A stretch of DNA of 64,000 nucleotides, taken from contig NC_056727.1 of assembly GCF_019279795.1 (NCBI RefSeq), positions 1,205,131,356 to 1,205,195,355 on the forward strand. The letters run 5' to 3'. A program made the position numbers and the translations under genes. This stretch comes from Protopterus annectens (lineage: Eukaryota; Chordata; Ceratodontiformes; Protopteridae). Positions 1-10,298 of this stretch are shown in pieces; within the stretch, counting starts at the first letter, position 1; the number at the start of each line of letters is the position of its first letter. The notes beneath the pieces are model-generated. The model searched no databases, had not been told where the DNA came from, and saw only the letters and a list, made by a program, of their open reading frames with translations.

Positions 1-40
1 AGATGTCATCTGCCTTGACATTGCTGACCCCACTACAATG

Positions 41-1420
41 CTACACTGTCATCTCATATGCCTGCAACCCTAGGCTCCACCTTAGTAACGTGGCATTTTG
101 CTGGCTCAAATGTAGCCATAGATCCCCCTCAGACTCCTCCTGCCACATACTACAAATACTTAGCACAAAGGCCTCCCTATCATTATAATGTTTCATCATG
201 TTAACATTGTACAGTTTGTGGCCCTTCCTCCTGTCTAGCAGTTCTATCATATATTTAACATCACTGACCTTCCTTACCACTTTGAAGAGTCCCTCACAAG
301 CTGCCTGCAGCTTACTAGTGTAGGACAGGAATGAAAACCATAACCTGCTGTCCCACAGCATACTCCTTGGGCTCCAGCATTTCTGTCATTCCAGACCTTT
401 TTTCTGCTGTTGGGCACCTGCCAGGTTCTCCTGGGCCAAGCTTATGAGCTCCCAAAGTCTTGTCATGAGGTTTAGGATGTATGTCACAACAAACTCCTTG
501 TGGGATTCGCACTCACCCTCCCACTCATGAATCAAACATAAAAGCTCCCTCACCCTACACCCATACAGCAACTCAAAGCGTGAAAAACCTGTGGATTCCT
601 GGGGAACTTCTCGGTATGCAAACAGCAGATGGGGCAAACATTTAGCCCACTCTCTTAAACTTGTCTGCAAATGCCCATAGCATGGTCTTTAGTGTAGAGT
701 TTAACCTCTCCACAAGACCATTAGTCTGGGGATGGTAGGGGTGATCTTTAGGTGCTTCACTCCACAGAGCTTCCACAGGACAAGCCAGCAGGTCTGACAT
801 GAAACTGGCACCTCTGTCAGTATTTCTCTGGGGAATCCTACCCTGCTGAAAATCTCCAAACCATTTGCCACCTTCGCTGTCTTAATGGCATACAGAGCCA
901 CCACCTCATGGTATATAGTAGCATAATTTACTACCATCAGAATATACTTCCCTGTGCAGTTTGTTGCACTCAAGAGGCCTCACAATATCCATAGCTACCC
1001 TTTGAAATGGCTCTTCAATCACAGGGAAAGGCAAAGGAGCCTTGACCTTGTCTCCTGCCTTGCCTACTTTTTGGCACTGCTCACAGGTCCTGCAGTACCC
1101 AGTTACATCCCTTGCAATCCCAGGCCAATAAGAGTTCTGTATAATTACGTCTCTTGGTATGCTTTATGCAAACATGACCTGCAAAAGGAATGTCATGGGC
1201 TATGGCTAGTAGTGACAGATGGTAGGCTCTAGGCACTTCCAACTGCTGTATTACCTCACCCTCTAGCCCTCCCCTCGGGGGTCCACACTCTTTACTGGAA
1301 CAAAGGGTTATTGTATAGAGACCAGTTTCCTTGAGAATCAGGTGACTCCCTAGCTACCTCCCTTCAAGCCTCAAGTGTGGGGTCCAAGAGCTGAGCCTGT
1401 CAGCTCCCTTTACACAGGAA
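41..1420 (-). pseudogene. Gypsy integrase (zinc-binding, core and GPY/F-like parts), degraded
   Basis: Integrase inserts retroelement cDNA into the genome. Reading down from about 1420, a linker with a DPTLEA motif leads to a zinc-binding region with AHDIPFAGH and then CRTCEQC near 1090. The core begins with MDI (first acidic residue), followed by KYILMVVNYAT and the FSRVGFPREIL block. The second acidic residue is disturbed (ILTE instead of the usual ILTD). GLVERLN near 700 supplies the final glutamate. Positions 670-386 encode the conserved LLFAYREVPQESTGFS block, and 361-41 encode a KVVRKVSDVKYMIEL segment typical of the C-terminal GPY/F-like region. At least three frame changes separate the pieces. 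Confidence 0.85.
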
Positions 1421-1649
1421 GCCTGGTATCCTCACAGTGGTGCCTCACAGTCAGCCTGGGTACTACCCACTCACCTCTGCCCTTGCAGTCAATCTGTTCA
1501 AGGGATCATCAGCACCTACCCGCAGCTGTGGTTCACCTTCAAGCTCACTCCCTGAAACAGCCACCTCATCAGCCCTAGCATCAGGTGTGGGGTCTGCCTG
1601 GGTCTTCCCCAAGCTACCGGACCTACTTGCCATCTCCAAGCCTGACTGC

Positions 1650-1969
1650 ATGCACACAAAGTACTGCATTATCAAAAACATTCCCTATCAAGACATCTGC
1701 AGGGATATCCTCAAACACACCTACTTGCTTGCTTCCTTTTCCACTTTCCCAGTCAAGGTGAACCCTGGGCAAAGGCATTTGGAATGGGGTCCCTCATGCA
1801 GCTCGGACTGGACTGGACTGCCCAAGCAAGTACGGGTCCCTCTAACCAGTGCAGGCTTCACAATGGTTATGTCAGTGTGTCTCTCTCTCTTAGCAATGAC
1901 CTGTTTTTCATCCACTAAGATAGGATATAAATGCTGATAGTTTGGTACCCCGTTGTCTCCAGACAACAT
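1650..1969 (-). pseudogene. Gypsy aspartic protease-like region, degraded
   Basis: The minus strand encodes ITIVKPALV, resembling the segment after the catalytic DTG in vertebrate Gypsy proteases (usually a variant of VTLVRPALV). Further on, frame-shifted EDIPADVLIGN resembles the conserved VLIG flap/C-terminal block. The catalytic DTG itself was not seen intact. The position between the gag zinc knuckle and the integrase linker supports the call. The protein would mature the gag-pol polyprotein; this copy cannot. Confidence 0.5.
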
Positions 1970-2969
1970 ACCACTGGCATACTGTTATTCCCACTTGCTG
2001 CCTCCCCACCTTGCCTCCATGGACATCTATATGATAGACAGCCCCACTGGCTACATTTAAAACACTTATCCCTTGACCTTGGTCGTATACCTGAAGTAGT
2101 GGCTTCCCCAGTTACTGGTGGACTCTTTTGGGGTGGTTTTAGGCTGCCCACCATGGGCTCCCTTACATCCATATCTAGCATTGGGTATCCGTTTCCTGTG
2201 CAGAGATGCCCTGCCAGCTAAGTAGAGATCCCCTTTTTTCCCCAGCGCATCTGCAGAGTTACATTCTTGGCCCGCCAACCAGATTCTTATGTCACAAGTG
2301 GTGACCTGGCACCCACTCCCCCACCAATGAAAAATAAGTGGGTAACTCAGCAATGTGATCTCACACACTTTCATCTGCCTTGCATCTATGCTCGTGAAAC
2401 TTTTTTCTGGAAGCTTCAGATGTTAAAGTAAAGAAATGTTTACTTGAATGTTTTATCATAGTTTAAGCAATACCAGCCAATTTAGAGACTGCAGTTAAGC
2501 TTTAACATGGAGTAAGGTGGTCAGGAACTGGTTATTCCCTTCTTCATTACCTCCATGACCCTGACGAAGAGTCAGCATCTCCCTCTCATGTTGACGCTGC
2601 TTCTTGTGTTCTTCAGCCTCCAAACACTGCACACTCTCTGCTCATTCTAATTCCATCCATTTCTCCTTTCCTTCAGCCTCTAAACATGGCAGTCTCTCTG
2701 CTGATTCTAATTCCAAACATTTGGCCTTCAGTTCAAGTATGTAACTCCTGACAGTTTTCAAGTCCCCTGAGAAAAAGGTGAACTGTCCTATTTCTGAGGA
2801 CTGCAAATCCCCATCACCAGGCTGGTTATCCTCCTGGTTGCTGGTCTGAACTGTGAACTAAGGCTGAAATAAATTCCTCTTTAGTCAGGTTGGCATGCAC
2901 CAGTCCTTTGGCTTTGCAAAGCTTGGTCAACTGGTTCTTTATCGGCTTGCCATAATCCTCTGCTGACAT
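1930..2969 (-). pseudogene. Gypsy gag, degraded
   Basis: An ATG at 2969 opens MSAEDYGKPIKNQLTKLCK, like the N-terminal SAP-like motif of many vertebrate Gypsy gag proteins. A stretch rich in Glu, Lys, Arg and Gln follows (about 2700-2540, containing EAEEHKKQRQHEREM), likely a coiled coil. Near 2080-2030 a zinc-knuckle remnant reads CFKCSQWGCLSYRC; the histidine of the CX2CX4HX4C pattern is replaced by Cys. Several stops and shifts interrupt the frame. Gag packages retrotransposon RNA into particles in the cytoplasm; this copy is inactive. Confidence 0.65.
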
Positions 2970-3164
2970 CTTTGCCTGCTTTCCCTGAATAAGCTAAACT
3001 AACAAAAAAATAAAAACTGTTGTGAAAGTGAAACTATGTTTACCTTGTGGTTGCTTGACAGTACAACCACCTTCAGTGACAACTACCTACAGGCTACAGA
3101 AGTTCAATATCCACACCACTGCTCACCAATATGCGATGTCCCCACTCTGGGCCACTAATCAAGG

Positions 3165-3524
3165 AGCCTGAATCCTCACCACTGACACAGGAGAGGGATG
3201 TTGACTTGAAACAAAAATTGATACACCCAGTATTTCCAGATGCAGCTCTCATCAATCACAATTTCCTTTAAGAGCACACAGGGAGTACTCAGTTGGGGGG
3301 CTAGTTTCTCTCTCTCTCCAGATCCCCAATAAGACTCTCCATTGGCATAGCTGTAGAGTTGAGTCACTAACCAAGTGCCTAAGACAAATTCTCCACAACT
3401 CTCTTTGTGAAATCAGTGCTTCGTGCCCCTGCTCCAAGCAGCTGACACAGATTTGATTTTCATGCACCCACCCCTGGGGAAAGACTGGCATCGATTTACT
3501 AACTATGCCACCTTCTGCCCAGAC
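3165..3524 (-). repeat. Gypsy 5' LTR remnant
   Basis: This lies just upstream of the gag start on the minus strand. The sequence from about 3470 to 3170 recurs diverged but colinear on the plus strand at 58510-58775, away from any Gypsy coding sequence, as expected for an LTR and a solo or partial LTR elsewhere. Shared blocks include GGAGAGTCTTA(T/C)TGGGG and AGCTGCATCTGGAAATAC. The outer end meets the Tc1 transposon at 3525, so the LTR boundary is unknown. Confidence 0.6.
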
Positions 3525-3526
3525 TA

Positions 3527-5048
3527 CAGTGGCTATAAAAAGTGTACACACCCCTGTTAAAATGCCAGGTTTTTGTAATATAAAAAAATGACAAATTTCA
3601 AAAATGTTCCCACCCTTAATGTGACCTGTACAATTCAACTGAAAAACAAATTTGTTAGGGGAAATAATATAAAAATAAAACAAGTACAATAAGCTGGTTG
3701 CATAAGTGTGCACATCCTTAAACTAATACTTAGTTGAAGCACCTTTTGATTTAATTACAGCATTTCTTCTTGGGTAGGAGTCTATCAGCATGGCACATCT
3801 TGGCTTGGCAATGTTTGCCCACTCTTCCTTGCAAATGTGCTGCAAATCTGTCAGTTTGCGAGGGCATCTCTTGTGCACAGCCCTCTTCAGGTCACCCCAC
3901 ATATTTTCTATTGGATTTAGGTCTGGGCTCTGGCTGGGCCATTCCAAAACTTTAATTTTCTTCTGATGAAGCCATTCTTTTGTTGATATGCATGTATGCT
4001 TGTGGTCATTATTGTGCTGAATGGTGAACTCCTCTTCATCTTCAGTTTTCTAGCAGATGCCTGAAGGTTTGGGGCCAAAAGTGACTGGTATTTGGAACTG
4101 TTCATAATTTCCGCCACCTTGACTAAAGCCCCACTCCCAGATGAAGAAAAGCAACCCCAAAGCATGATACTGCCACCACCATGCTTCACCGTGAGGATGA
4201 TGTTCTTTTGGTGATGCAAAGTGCTGTTTTTGCGCAAAACGTACCTTTTGGAATTGTAGCCAAAAAGTTCAACCTTGGGTCTCATCAGACCATAACACAT
4301 TTTCCCACAAGCTTTTGGGAGACTTGATGTATTGTTTTGCAAATTTTAGCCAGGCCTGGATGTTGTTCTGTGCAAGAAAAGGCTTCTATCTTGCAACCCT
4401 ACCCCACAGTCCAGACATACGGAGAATATGGGAGATTGTTGTCACTTTTACTTGCAAGAAATTCCTGCAGAAATCTTGGCAACCTCCCTGACCAGTTTTT
4501 GTCTTTGTCTTTTCAACAATTTTGGAGGGACATCTTTGCAACGTCACTGCTGTCCCATATTTTCTCCACTTTTTGATGACTGTCTTCACTGTGTTCGATG
4601 GTATATCCAATGCTGTGGAAATTTTTTGTACCCTCTTCCTGACTGATGCCTTTCAACAATGAGACCCCCCTCTGATGCTTTGCAAGCTCCATGTGAACCA
4701 TGGCTTTCACTGTAGGCAAATGTGTAAATGTCAGAAAATCCTACTAGGACAGCTGAACTTTATTTGGGGTTAATCAGAGTCTCTAACTGATGGCAGGTAT
4801 GTTCCCAAGAAAACTGAATGCTGTAATTAAATCAAAAGGTGCTTTACCAAAGTATTAGTTTAAGGGTGTGCACACTTATGCAACCAGCTTATTTTCAAGT
4901 TTTTTGATTTTTTTTAATTGAATTGTACAGATTTATAGGTCACATTAAAGGTGAGAAACATTTTGAAATTATTTATTGTGGTCTCATTTTTTATATCACA
5001 AAAACCTGGCATTTTAACAGGGATGTGTACACTTTTTATATCCAAAGG
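3527..5048 (-). mobile_element. Tc1/mariner transposon with inverted terminal repeats and TA flanks
   Basis: The left end begins CAGTGGCTATAAAAAGTGTA after TA at 3525-3526. The right end, read inverted, begins CCTTTGGATATAAAAAGTGT after TA at 5049-5050. The inverted repeats continue through a shared CTGTTAAAATGCCAGGTTTT block, and a further block (GTGTGCACACTTATGCAACC against its inverted partner near 3700) suggests repeats of roughly 200 bp. At 1522 bp it is near the usual Tc1 size. The transposase inside is on the minus strand and broken. This is a clean cut-and-paste DNA transposon remnant. Confidence 0.95.
3723..4719 (-). pseudogene. Tc1-like transposase, frameshifted
   Basis: Four minus-strand fragments in different frames cover the protein. 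Fragment 4719-4513 includes VHMELAKHQRG and an N-terminal segment. Fragment 4610-4386 carries the helix-turn-helix-like IPSNTVKTVIKKWRKYGT. Fragment 4342-3917 has the HHQKNIILTVKHGGGSIMLW block before the second catalytic Asp. Fragment 3947-3723 has [17 protein letters not shown], containing the final Glu of the DD34E triad. The usual QQDNDPKHT block around the second Asp is disrupted by shifts. The enzyme would excise and insert the transposon at TA; this copy could move only in trans. Confidence 0.92.
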
Positions 5049-5204
5049 TAGTTAGCCTAGTATGAACCTATGAATCAGTGTATCTGCCCTAGGGCATTTA
5101 TAAGCCTAGCCAGAGTGCGTTTGGCTTTTGCCACCCATTTTACATAAATTTTACTATGCCCTTTTTCGAGGTTAGTTTACTGTGCCTCTAACAGTGACAC
5201 AGAA

Positions 5205-6404
5205 GTGATACCCGGGGTAAACCTACGATCTCCCTTCCACTCATCAAGATTCCTCTTGAAGAGAGTCAGTGACGGACTCTGCCTAACTTGGACTGGGATT
5301 TTATTCCAGAGTGAAGGGAGCCTCTGGGTTATGAATCTGTCCCTCCAGCATCTTATTTATTTCAGTGCAGAGGTTTAAGTCCCTCGAGCGCGTAGCCCGA
5401 TGGGATTTGGATTTTCTGAGGTGCAGCATGTCCATTAATTCTGGGTTGGGCATGGCTTTATACATCAGGCACAGATCGCCTCTAAGCAGGTGGTATGCAA
5501 CAGAGTAGAGCTGGAGTTTCTTTAACCGGGCAGCATATGGCATCTGTATGAGCCCTTTGATCCTCTTGGTGAGGTACTTTTTGGGTCTTTCTAGTTGCTG
5601 CAGGGGTCTGGTGAGGTACATCCCGAAAAGGGCATTGTACTCAATTATGGGCCTGATGAGGGATAAGAGGCATAACTACCTCTCCTGATCTAGATGTGAA
5701 TCCCTTCATGATTAGGTGGGCTATATAGAAGGTTTTTCTAACCACTTTGGCCACGTGGTTGTCAAATGAGAGATTGCCATCAACTTGGGTCCCCAGGTCC
5801 CTAATTATTTCTTCCGTACTTAATGGATTACCACCTATGTGGTAATTTGGGGGCACTTTGTTTTTGCCAAAGGGGGTGACTATACACTTTTTGGCGTTTA
5901 GCTTGAGGCCATGGCTCTGGCACCAGTTATGAGTTTCTATGAGACCCTTTTGGAGGATGCTTGCATCACTGGGGAGTCGATTATGGCACCCAGTTTGCAG
6001 TCATCTGCGAACTTGGTCAACCACAGTCCTTCTGTGTTGACTTGCACCTCCAAAAAATATATACCAAACAAGAGAGGTCCCATATATACCAAACAAGAGA
6101 GGTCCCAGGACTGACCCCTGGAGAGCTTATCTATGATGCCCGAGTGAGGTATTGTATCGAAGGCCTTTGCGAGGTCCAGGTAGGCTGTGTGGACCACCTT
6201 CCCCTTGTCAATGGCCTTGGTGACCGTTTCAAAGAAATCAACCAGGTTTAAGAGGCATCTGTCCTTTACAAAGCCAAACTGGGTAGGATCCAGTGTCTGT
6301 AGGTCCCCAATATCCTTATTTATAAGTTCCATGATGACAGGATCTGTTGAGGCACCACCTTTGTGGAGAGGGACCACTGTTGCTGTACGCCACTCTTTGG
6401 GTAC
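5205..6404 (-). pseudogene. CR1 ORF2 C-terminal part: reverse transcriptase and tail, copy A
   Basis: This is the continuation of ORF2 beyond the nested PLE. Fragment 6377-5937 has MVPLHKGGASTDP, then GFVKDRCLLNLVDFFETVTKAID and TAYLDLAKAFDTIPHSGI, and an in-frame deletion-like jump to GPLLFGIYF and the RT catalytic LTKFADDCKLGA. Fragment 5856-5641 has NHVAKVVRKTFYIAHLIMKG, and 5621-5301 has YLTRPLQQLERPKKYLTKRI. The segment between AFDTIPHSGI and the SGVPQGSVLG block seen in copy D is shortened, so the enzyme would be defective even without the PLE. Confidence 0.9.
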
Positions 6405-6424
6405 ATAACCTGTAGTAAGGCTGA
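6405..6424. repeat. Target-site duplication, left, of PLE1
   Basis: ATAACCTGTAGTAAGGCTGA here is repeated exactly at 8804-8823. The two copies flank the Penelope-like insertion, and one copy is expected in the uninterrupted CR1 ORF2 (compare copy D near 52317-52345, inverted). Confidence 0.95.
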
Positions 6425-6607
6425 AAACACCAAATCAGTTCTAACACTTTCACTAAACAGGCATCAGGAAACCACAAACATCACCATAAAGAGCACAGTC
6501 CAATGAATAGTCCAAAAAGCAGATTTAAAATCCTTTAATGGAATCAAGCAACGGCAAGCGCTTTCATCTTATAGGCTCAGGCCAAATACAAACAAACATA
6601 AAAGGAG

Positions 6608-6649
<42 letters not shown>

Positions 6650-6962
6650 ATAAAACTATTTCTGTGACATCACATCCTGCTCAAATTTTAAATATATTGC
6701 TTAAACCTACATACAAGACGTAGGTAATATCATAAAAATGTATATAAATTACTATTAATATGGAATGCACAAATCTAATATCTCACAATATACATCTCAA
6801 AAATTTAATAAAAGCAAAATATTAACATACTTATAAAACATGAAATATATATATCTACATATAAATACAGTATTAAACACATAAAACACCATACCATAAC
6901 AAACAAAAATTATGCATCACACAAATATTATAACTAAATTAAAAACATTAATCAGGTAGGCA
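6425..6962 (-). repeat. PLE1 inverted pLTR (5' side)
   Basis: This is the reverse complement of 8239-8720: for example CAAATCAGTTC... at 6433 matches GAACCGATTTGGTG near 8700 inverted, and CATTAATCAGGTAGG at its inner end matches CCTACCTGATTAATG at 8239. It contains an (AT)n run at about 6610-6647 that is short in the other arm. Confidence 0.9.
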
Positions 6963-8224
6963 GACTATTTATGTTAGATAGTTATAAACGGAACATTAGG
7001 TTCTACGTTCGATTTGTAGATGATTTGTTTCTTATTTGGAAATCTGGATACACAGAACTATGTGAATTTTTAGAACAAATTCTTTAATTTCTTGAAATTT
7101 ACTACGACGGCTTCTGAGCATTTTATATCATAATTGGATGTATTTGTAGAGAGGATGCAAAATGGCTTATTAAATACTGGGGTATATAAGAAATCATGTT
7201 ATAGAAATTCTCTGTTGCATAGATCCAGTATGCACCCCAGATTCATTTTTAAGAACATCATTAAAGGACAAGCCATGAGGGCCTCCCGCTTGAATCCATC
7301 GGAAATGGGGTATAGGAATGAAATACATAAGTTGAGACAACATTTGATTGAGAGATCATATAGTTTGGAAGAAATAGAAGAGCGTCTCATTTCTGTTGAT
7401 ACACTTAGGGAAAGTAGAGCTTGCCCATACTATACAGATAGAAATCAGGTCAACCAGAGTTCGAGTAATGGGAATCAGTGGAATGTAATGCATATGCGAA
7501 TATGCATATACCATACTCAAGACACTGGTGATGTTAGGAATGCTTTTATAAAATATTGGGATATCTTGAAGGTAGATCCTAATATCTGTGAGATAGTAGG
7601 AAATACCCCAAAGTTTACATATAAGAATAGATTTAACTTATATAGGAGGTTATGTAATTATGACAGGATGGAATCGGGATCCCTTATGAACACTAGTAGG
7701 CATGTAACTAAACCATGCCAGAAATGTAATTATTGTAGTTATATAAATAGTACAGCTACATTTGTACATCCTGTTACACAACAACGCTATCATTTTTATC
7801 CCCTGGCTGATTGTAATTCTCAACATGTGGTCCACTTGGCCACACGTGGTTATGTGCCCCGCGTTTTACGTGGGTAAAACAGATATGGTCTACTTGGCCA
7901 CATGTGGTTATGTGCCCCGCGTTTTACGTGGGTAAAACAGATAGACGGTTAAGAGATAGAGTTAGAGAACATTTGTATAGTATTAGAGTGAAATCCGATA
8001 AGAATGCACTCTCTAAACATACCATTCAAACTTCTGTGGAACAGGAGTTCAAATTTTTAGTCATTTACATCAATCAGCCTACTGTTAGAAGGGGTGATAT
8101 ATGGAATAAAACAGAGCAAAATGAAACCAAATGGATTATCAGGTTGAGGGCTGATCACCTACCTGGCTTAAATGATAGAGTCCCTATTAGACCCATTTTG
8201 AAAGCGAGGGGGCTTAGGAAATAA
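6963..8224 (+). pseudogene. Penelope-like RT (C-terminal part) plus GIY-YIG endonuclease
   Basis: From about 6963 the frame reads LFMLDSYKRN then FYVRFVDDLFLIW, containing the VDD form of RT motif C, but fingers and palm motifs upstream are missing. After a shift, 7134-7877 encodes the thumb and linker, with a CQKCNYC cluster typical of the PLE linker zinc motif. The fragment 7904-8224 has AFYVGKTDRRLRDRVREH, the GIY-YIG nuclease start, and ends in ILKARGLRK. PLEs reverse-transcribe their RNA at nicked DNA or telomeric ends. A 58-bp tandem duplication at 7828-7943 shifts the frame between RT and nuclease. Confidence 0.92.
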
Positions 8225-8238
8225 CTGAACTCATTGCC

Positions 8239-8720
8239 TACCTGATTAATGTTTTTAATTAATTTAGTTATAATATTTGTGTGATGCATAATTTTTCTTT
8301 GTTATGGTATGGTGTTTTATGTATTTAATACTGTATTTATATGTAGATATATATATATTACAAGTTTTATAAGTATGTTAATATTTTGCTTTTATTAAAT
8401 TTGAGATAGATATTGTGAGATATTAGATTTGTGCATTCCATATTAATAGTAATTTATATACATTTTTATGATATTACCTACGTCTTGTATGTAGGTTTAA
8501 GCAATATATTTAAAATTTGAGCAGGATGTGGTGTCACAGAAATAATTTATATATAGATTCCTCATTTTATGTTTGTATTTGGCCTGAGGAAGCCTATAAG
8601 GTGAAAGCTCAATTCCATTAAAGGATTTTAAATCTGCTTTTTGGACTATTCGTTGGACTGTGCTCTTTATGGTGATGTTTGTGGTTTCCTGAGGGTTTGA
8701 ACCGATTTGGTGTTTTCAGC
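8239..8720 (+). repeat. PLE1 forward pLTR (3' side)
   Basis: Follows the stop of the GIY-YIG frame and is inverted relative to 6425-6962. An additional 83 bp (8721-8803), absent from the left arm, reaches the TSD. Confidence 0.9.
8584..8606 (+). ncRNA. Hammerhead-ribozyme-like core in PLE1
   Basis: The plus strand shows CTGAGGA, a short hairpin GCCT-ATA-AGGT (one G-U pair), then GAAA, matching the hammerhead core CUGANGA-stem II-GAAA. The inverted arm has a shortened version at about 6562-6582. PLEs are known to carry minimal hammerheads in their terminal repeats. Stems I and III and the cleavage site were not resolved by eye. Confidence 0.6.
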
Positions 8721-8823
8721 CGTACAGGTCTCCGTTCATTGTGTTTTGTTCTACTTATATTCTTTATTGGAGACCTGCATACAAAGCAGCTATTTTTTTC
8801 TTTATAACCTGTAGTAAGGCTGA

Positions 8824-10298
8824 GATTGAACAGTAGCTTTATGTTGGGGTTCAGCTATTCTTGGAGTTCATGTAGGACGCAGCCCGGGACACAGTCTGGT
8901 CCCATTGATGCTGTGTTTTTTACTTTTGAGAGGGCGGCTCTTACCTGAACATCTGAGATGTCAGTGGGGCAGCACTCTGCTGGGATAGATATTTGCTCTT
9001 TTGGAGGGGGGGGGGAGAAATTTGCGCTGAACCTGTCAGCCAGGATGTTGGCAATGTCAGTGGTTTCAGTGTACTTTTGTATCATTTTGGACTAATTCTG
9101 AGCATATCTGGGAGTTCCCACCCAGGTTCCTAACATAACTAAAGAAAGCCTTGTGATTATCTTTAGTGTCTTGTGCAATTTTTCTCTCGAAGCTGGCCTT
9201 AGATGATTTTATGAGTGCCCGTAGTTTTTTGCTAATACTGATCAGAGATGCCTTCCCTTTTAGGGATTTTGCTCCATCATGTAGTAGCTTCCTCCTCTTA
9301 TTGTATAGTTTTGTTTATGGCTGGGGTCCACCAGACAGGACGCCTGCCTTTGGGGGATTAAGTCTTGTTTTTATTTGGGATTGCATGATCCATGCATTCC
9401 TGAAGGTGTTCGTAGAATGCATTTATAAAGGATTCTGCGGTCTGAGCTGTATTTTCCACAGGCCCGGGGACTTTGAAGGATTCTACCTCGGTTTTGAGGA
9501 GTGTGAAGTTTGCTTTAGAGAGTTTTTCACTGTGGTTTTCTGGGCAGGGGGTGGGGTCAGGATGTGGATATCCAGTGAGATTAATTTATGTTCTGATCTT
9601 ACCAGCGAGTGATACACTTCTGGACTGGAGCATAGAGTCTCCATGTTGGTGATGATCAGGTCCAGTATGTTTTCCCCTCTTGTGGGAGTGGTGACAAGTT
9701 GTTCCATAGCATTTGAGTTTATAAATTCTAGGAACCTTTGAGTTAGGGTGTTGGAGCTAAAGTAATGCTCCCACTCTATGTTTGGGTAGTTGAAGTCGCC
9801 CAATATAAATGGTGTTTGGAGAGACCTTCATATTTTCCAGTGTTCTCAGGAAGGCTGAGTGGGGTTCCTGGGTTTGGGAGGGTGGTCTGTAGCAGGCTAT
9901 AAACTAGAAGGCAGTTTTACCCACTGGTCAGTTGCACATGGATAGTCTCCGCTGCTTCATACTGTGGTGTGGGTATCTTTGACGAATATTGATACTCCCC
10001 CTCCTTTTGTGGTTCAGTCAGAGTTTTGGGACCGAAAAGCATGGCATGAGGTATAACCTGGTAGTGCTGGGGTGCTTTCGGGAGCCTTGAACCAGGTTTC
10101 TGTTACTGCACTGATATCGATGTTCTCCATGCTAAGGAGAGTTTCGAGTGCGTGCATCTTGAGGTTTAGACTTCTGGCGTTGAGTAGCATTACTCTTAGT
10201 TTCTTATCCCTTGTGATACCTATGGAGGTGGGTTTGTCTTTTGAGCCTTGCCTAAAAAAGGCACTATGGGGGTGGCAAGAGCCTTTGCCAATATCCAA
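8824..10298 (-). pseudogene. CR1 ORF2 N-terminal part: APE-type endonuclease and start of RT, copy A
   Basis: ORF2 nicks target DNA and reverse-transcribes the LINE RNA. From 10298 the frame carries MLLNARSLNLKMHALETLL, then ITAVTETWF-like SAVTETWFKAPESTPALPGY, the usual start of a CR1-type endonuclease. After a frame break, 9803-9483 has MGDFNYPNIEWEHY (catalytic Asp/Asn block) and SEHKLISLDIHI (the SDH block, here SEH). A linker with TPAINKLYN-type sequence and the beginning of RT (ASMGPDCVPGCVLHELQE) follow to the PLE insertion point. Frameshifts cluster near the C-rich proline run at about 9010. Confidence 0.88.

Larger units (their letters stand above)
1..3524 (-). mobile_element. Ty3/Gypsy LTR retrotransposon, 5' part (gag-PR-IN)
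   Basis: Reading the minus strand from 3524 down, the sequence runs through an LTR remnant, a gag region from an ATG at 2969, a protease-like region near 1970-1650, and an integrase region ending near 200. The left end lies outside the window. All frames are interrupted, so this is a dead copy. No reverse transcriptase is found between protease and integrase: the protease tail leads through a spacer of about 250 bp into the integrase linker. This fits either an internal deletion or the Gmr1-type order in which integrase precedes RT. Family assignment is from integrase motif similarity; the clade is inference. Confidence 0.85.
6425..8803 (+). mobile_element. Penelope-like element PLE1, 5'-truncated, with inverted terminal repeats
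   Basis: A 2379-bp insertion in CR1 copy A with a perfect 20-bp TSD (6405-6424 and 8804-8823). It consists of an inverted repeat copy (6425-6962), a truncated RT plus GIY-YIG coding part (about 6963-8224), the forward terminal repeat (8239-8720) and an 83-bp 3' extension. The inverted arm at the 5' side is the usual pLTR arrangement of Penelope elements. Both arms carry hammerhead-like cores. A 58-bp tandem duplication breaks the coding frame. Confidence 0.93.

Noticed and set aside
1420..1700. Internal deletion of RT in the Gypsy element as the only explanation
   Set aside because: The spacer resembles the protease-to-integrase linker of elements with integrase before RT, so a deletion is not required. 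Left open rather than asserted.
6610..6647. The (AT)n run as an independent feature
   Set aside because: A simple expansion within the PLE1 pLTR; a shorter AT-rich stretch is at the matching place in the other arm.
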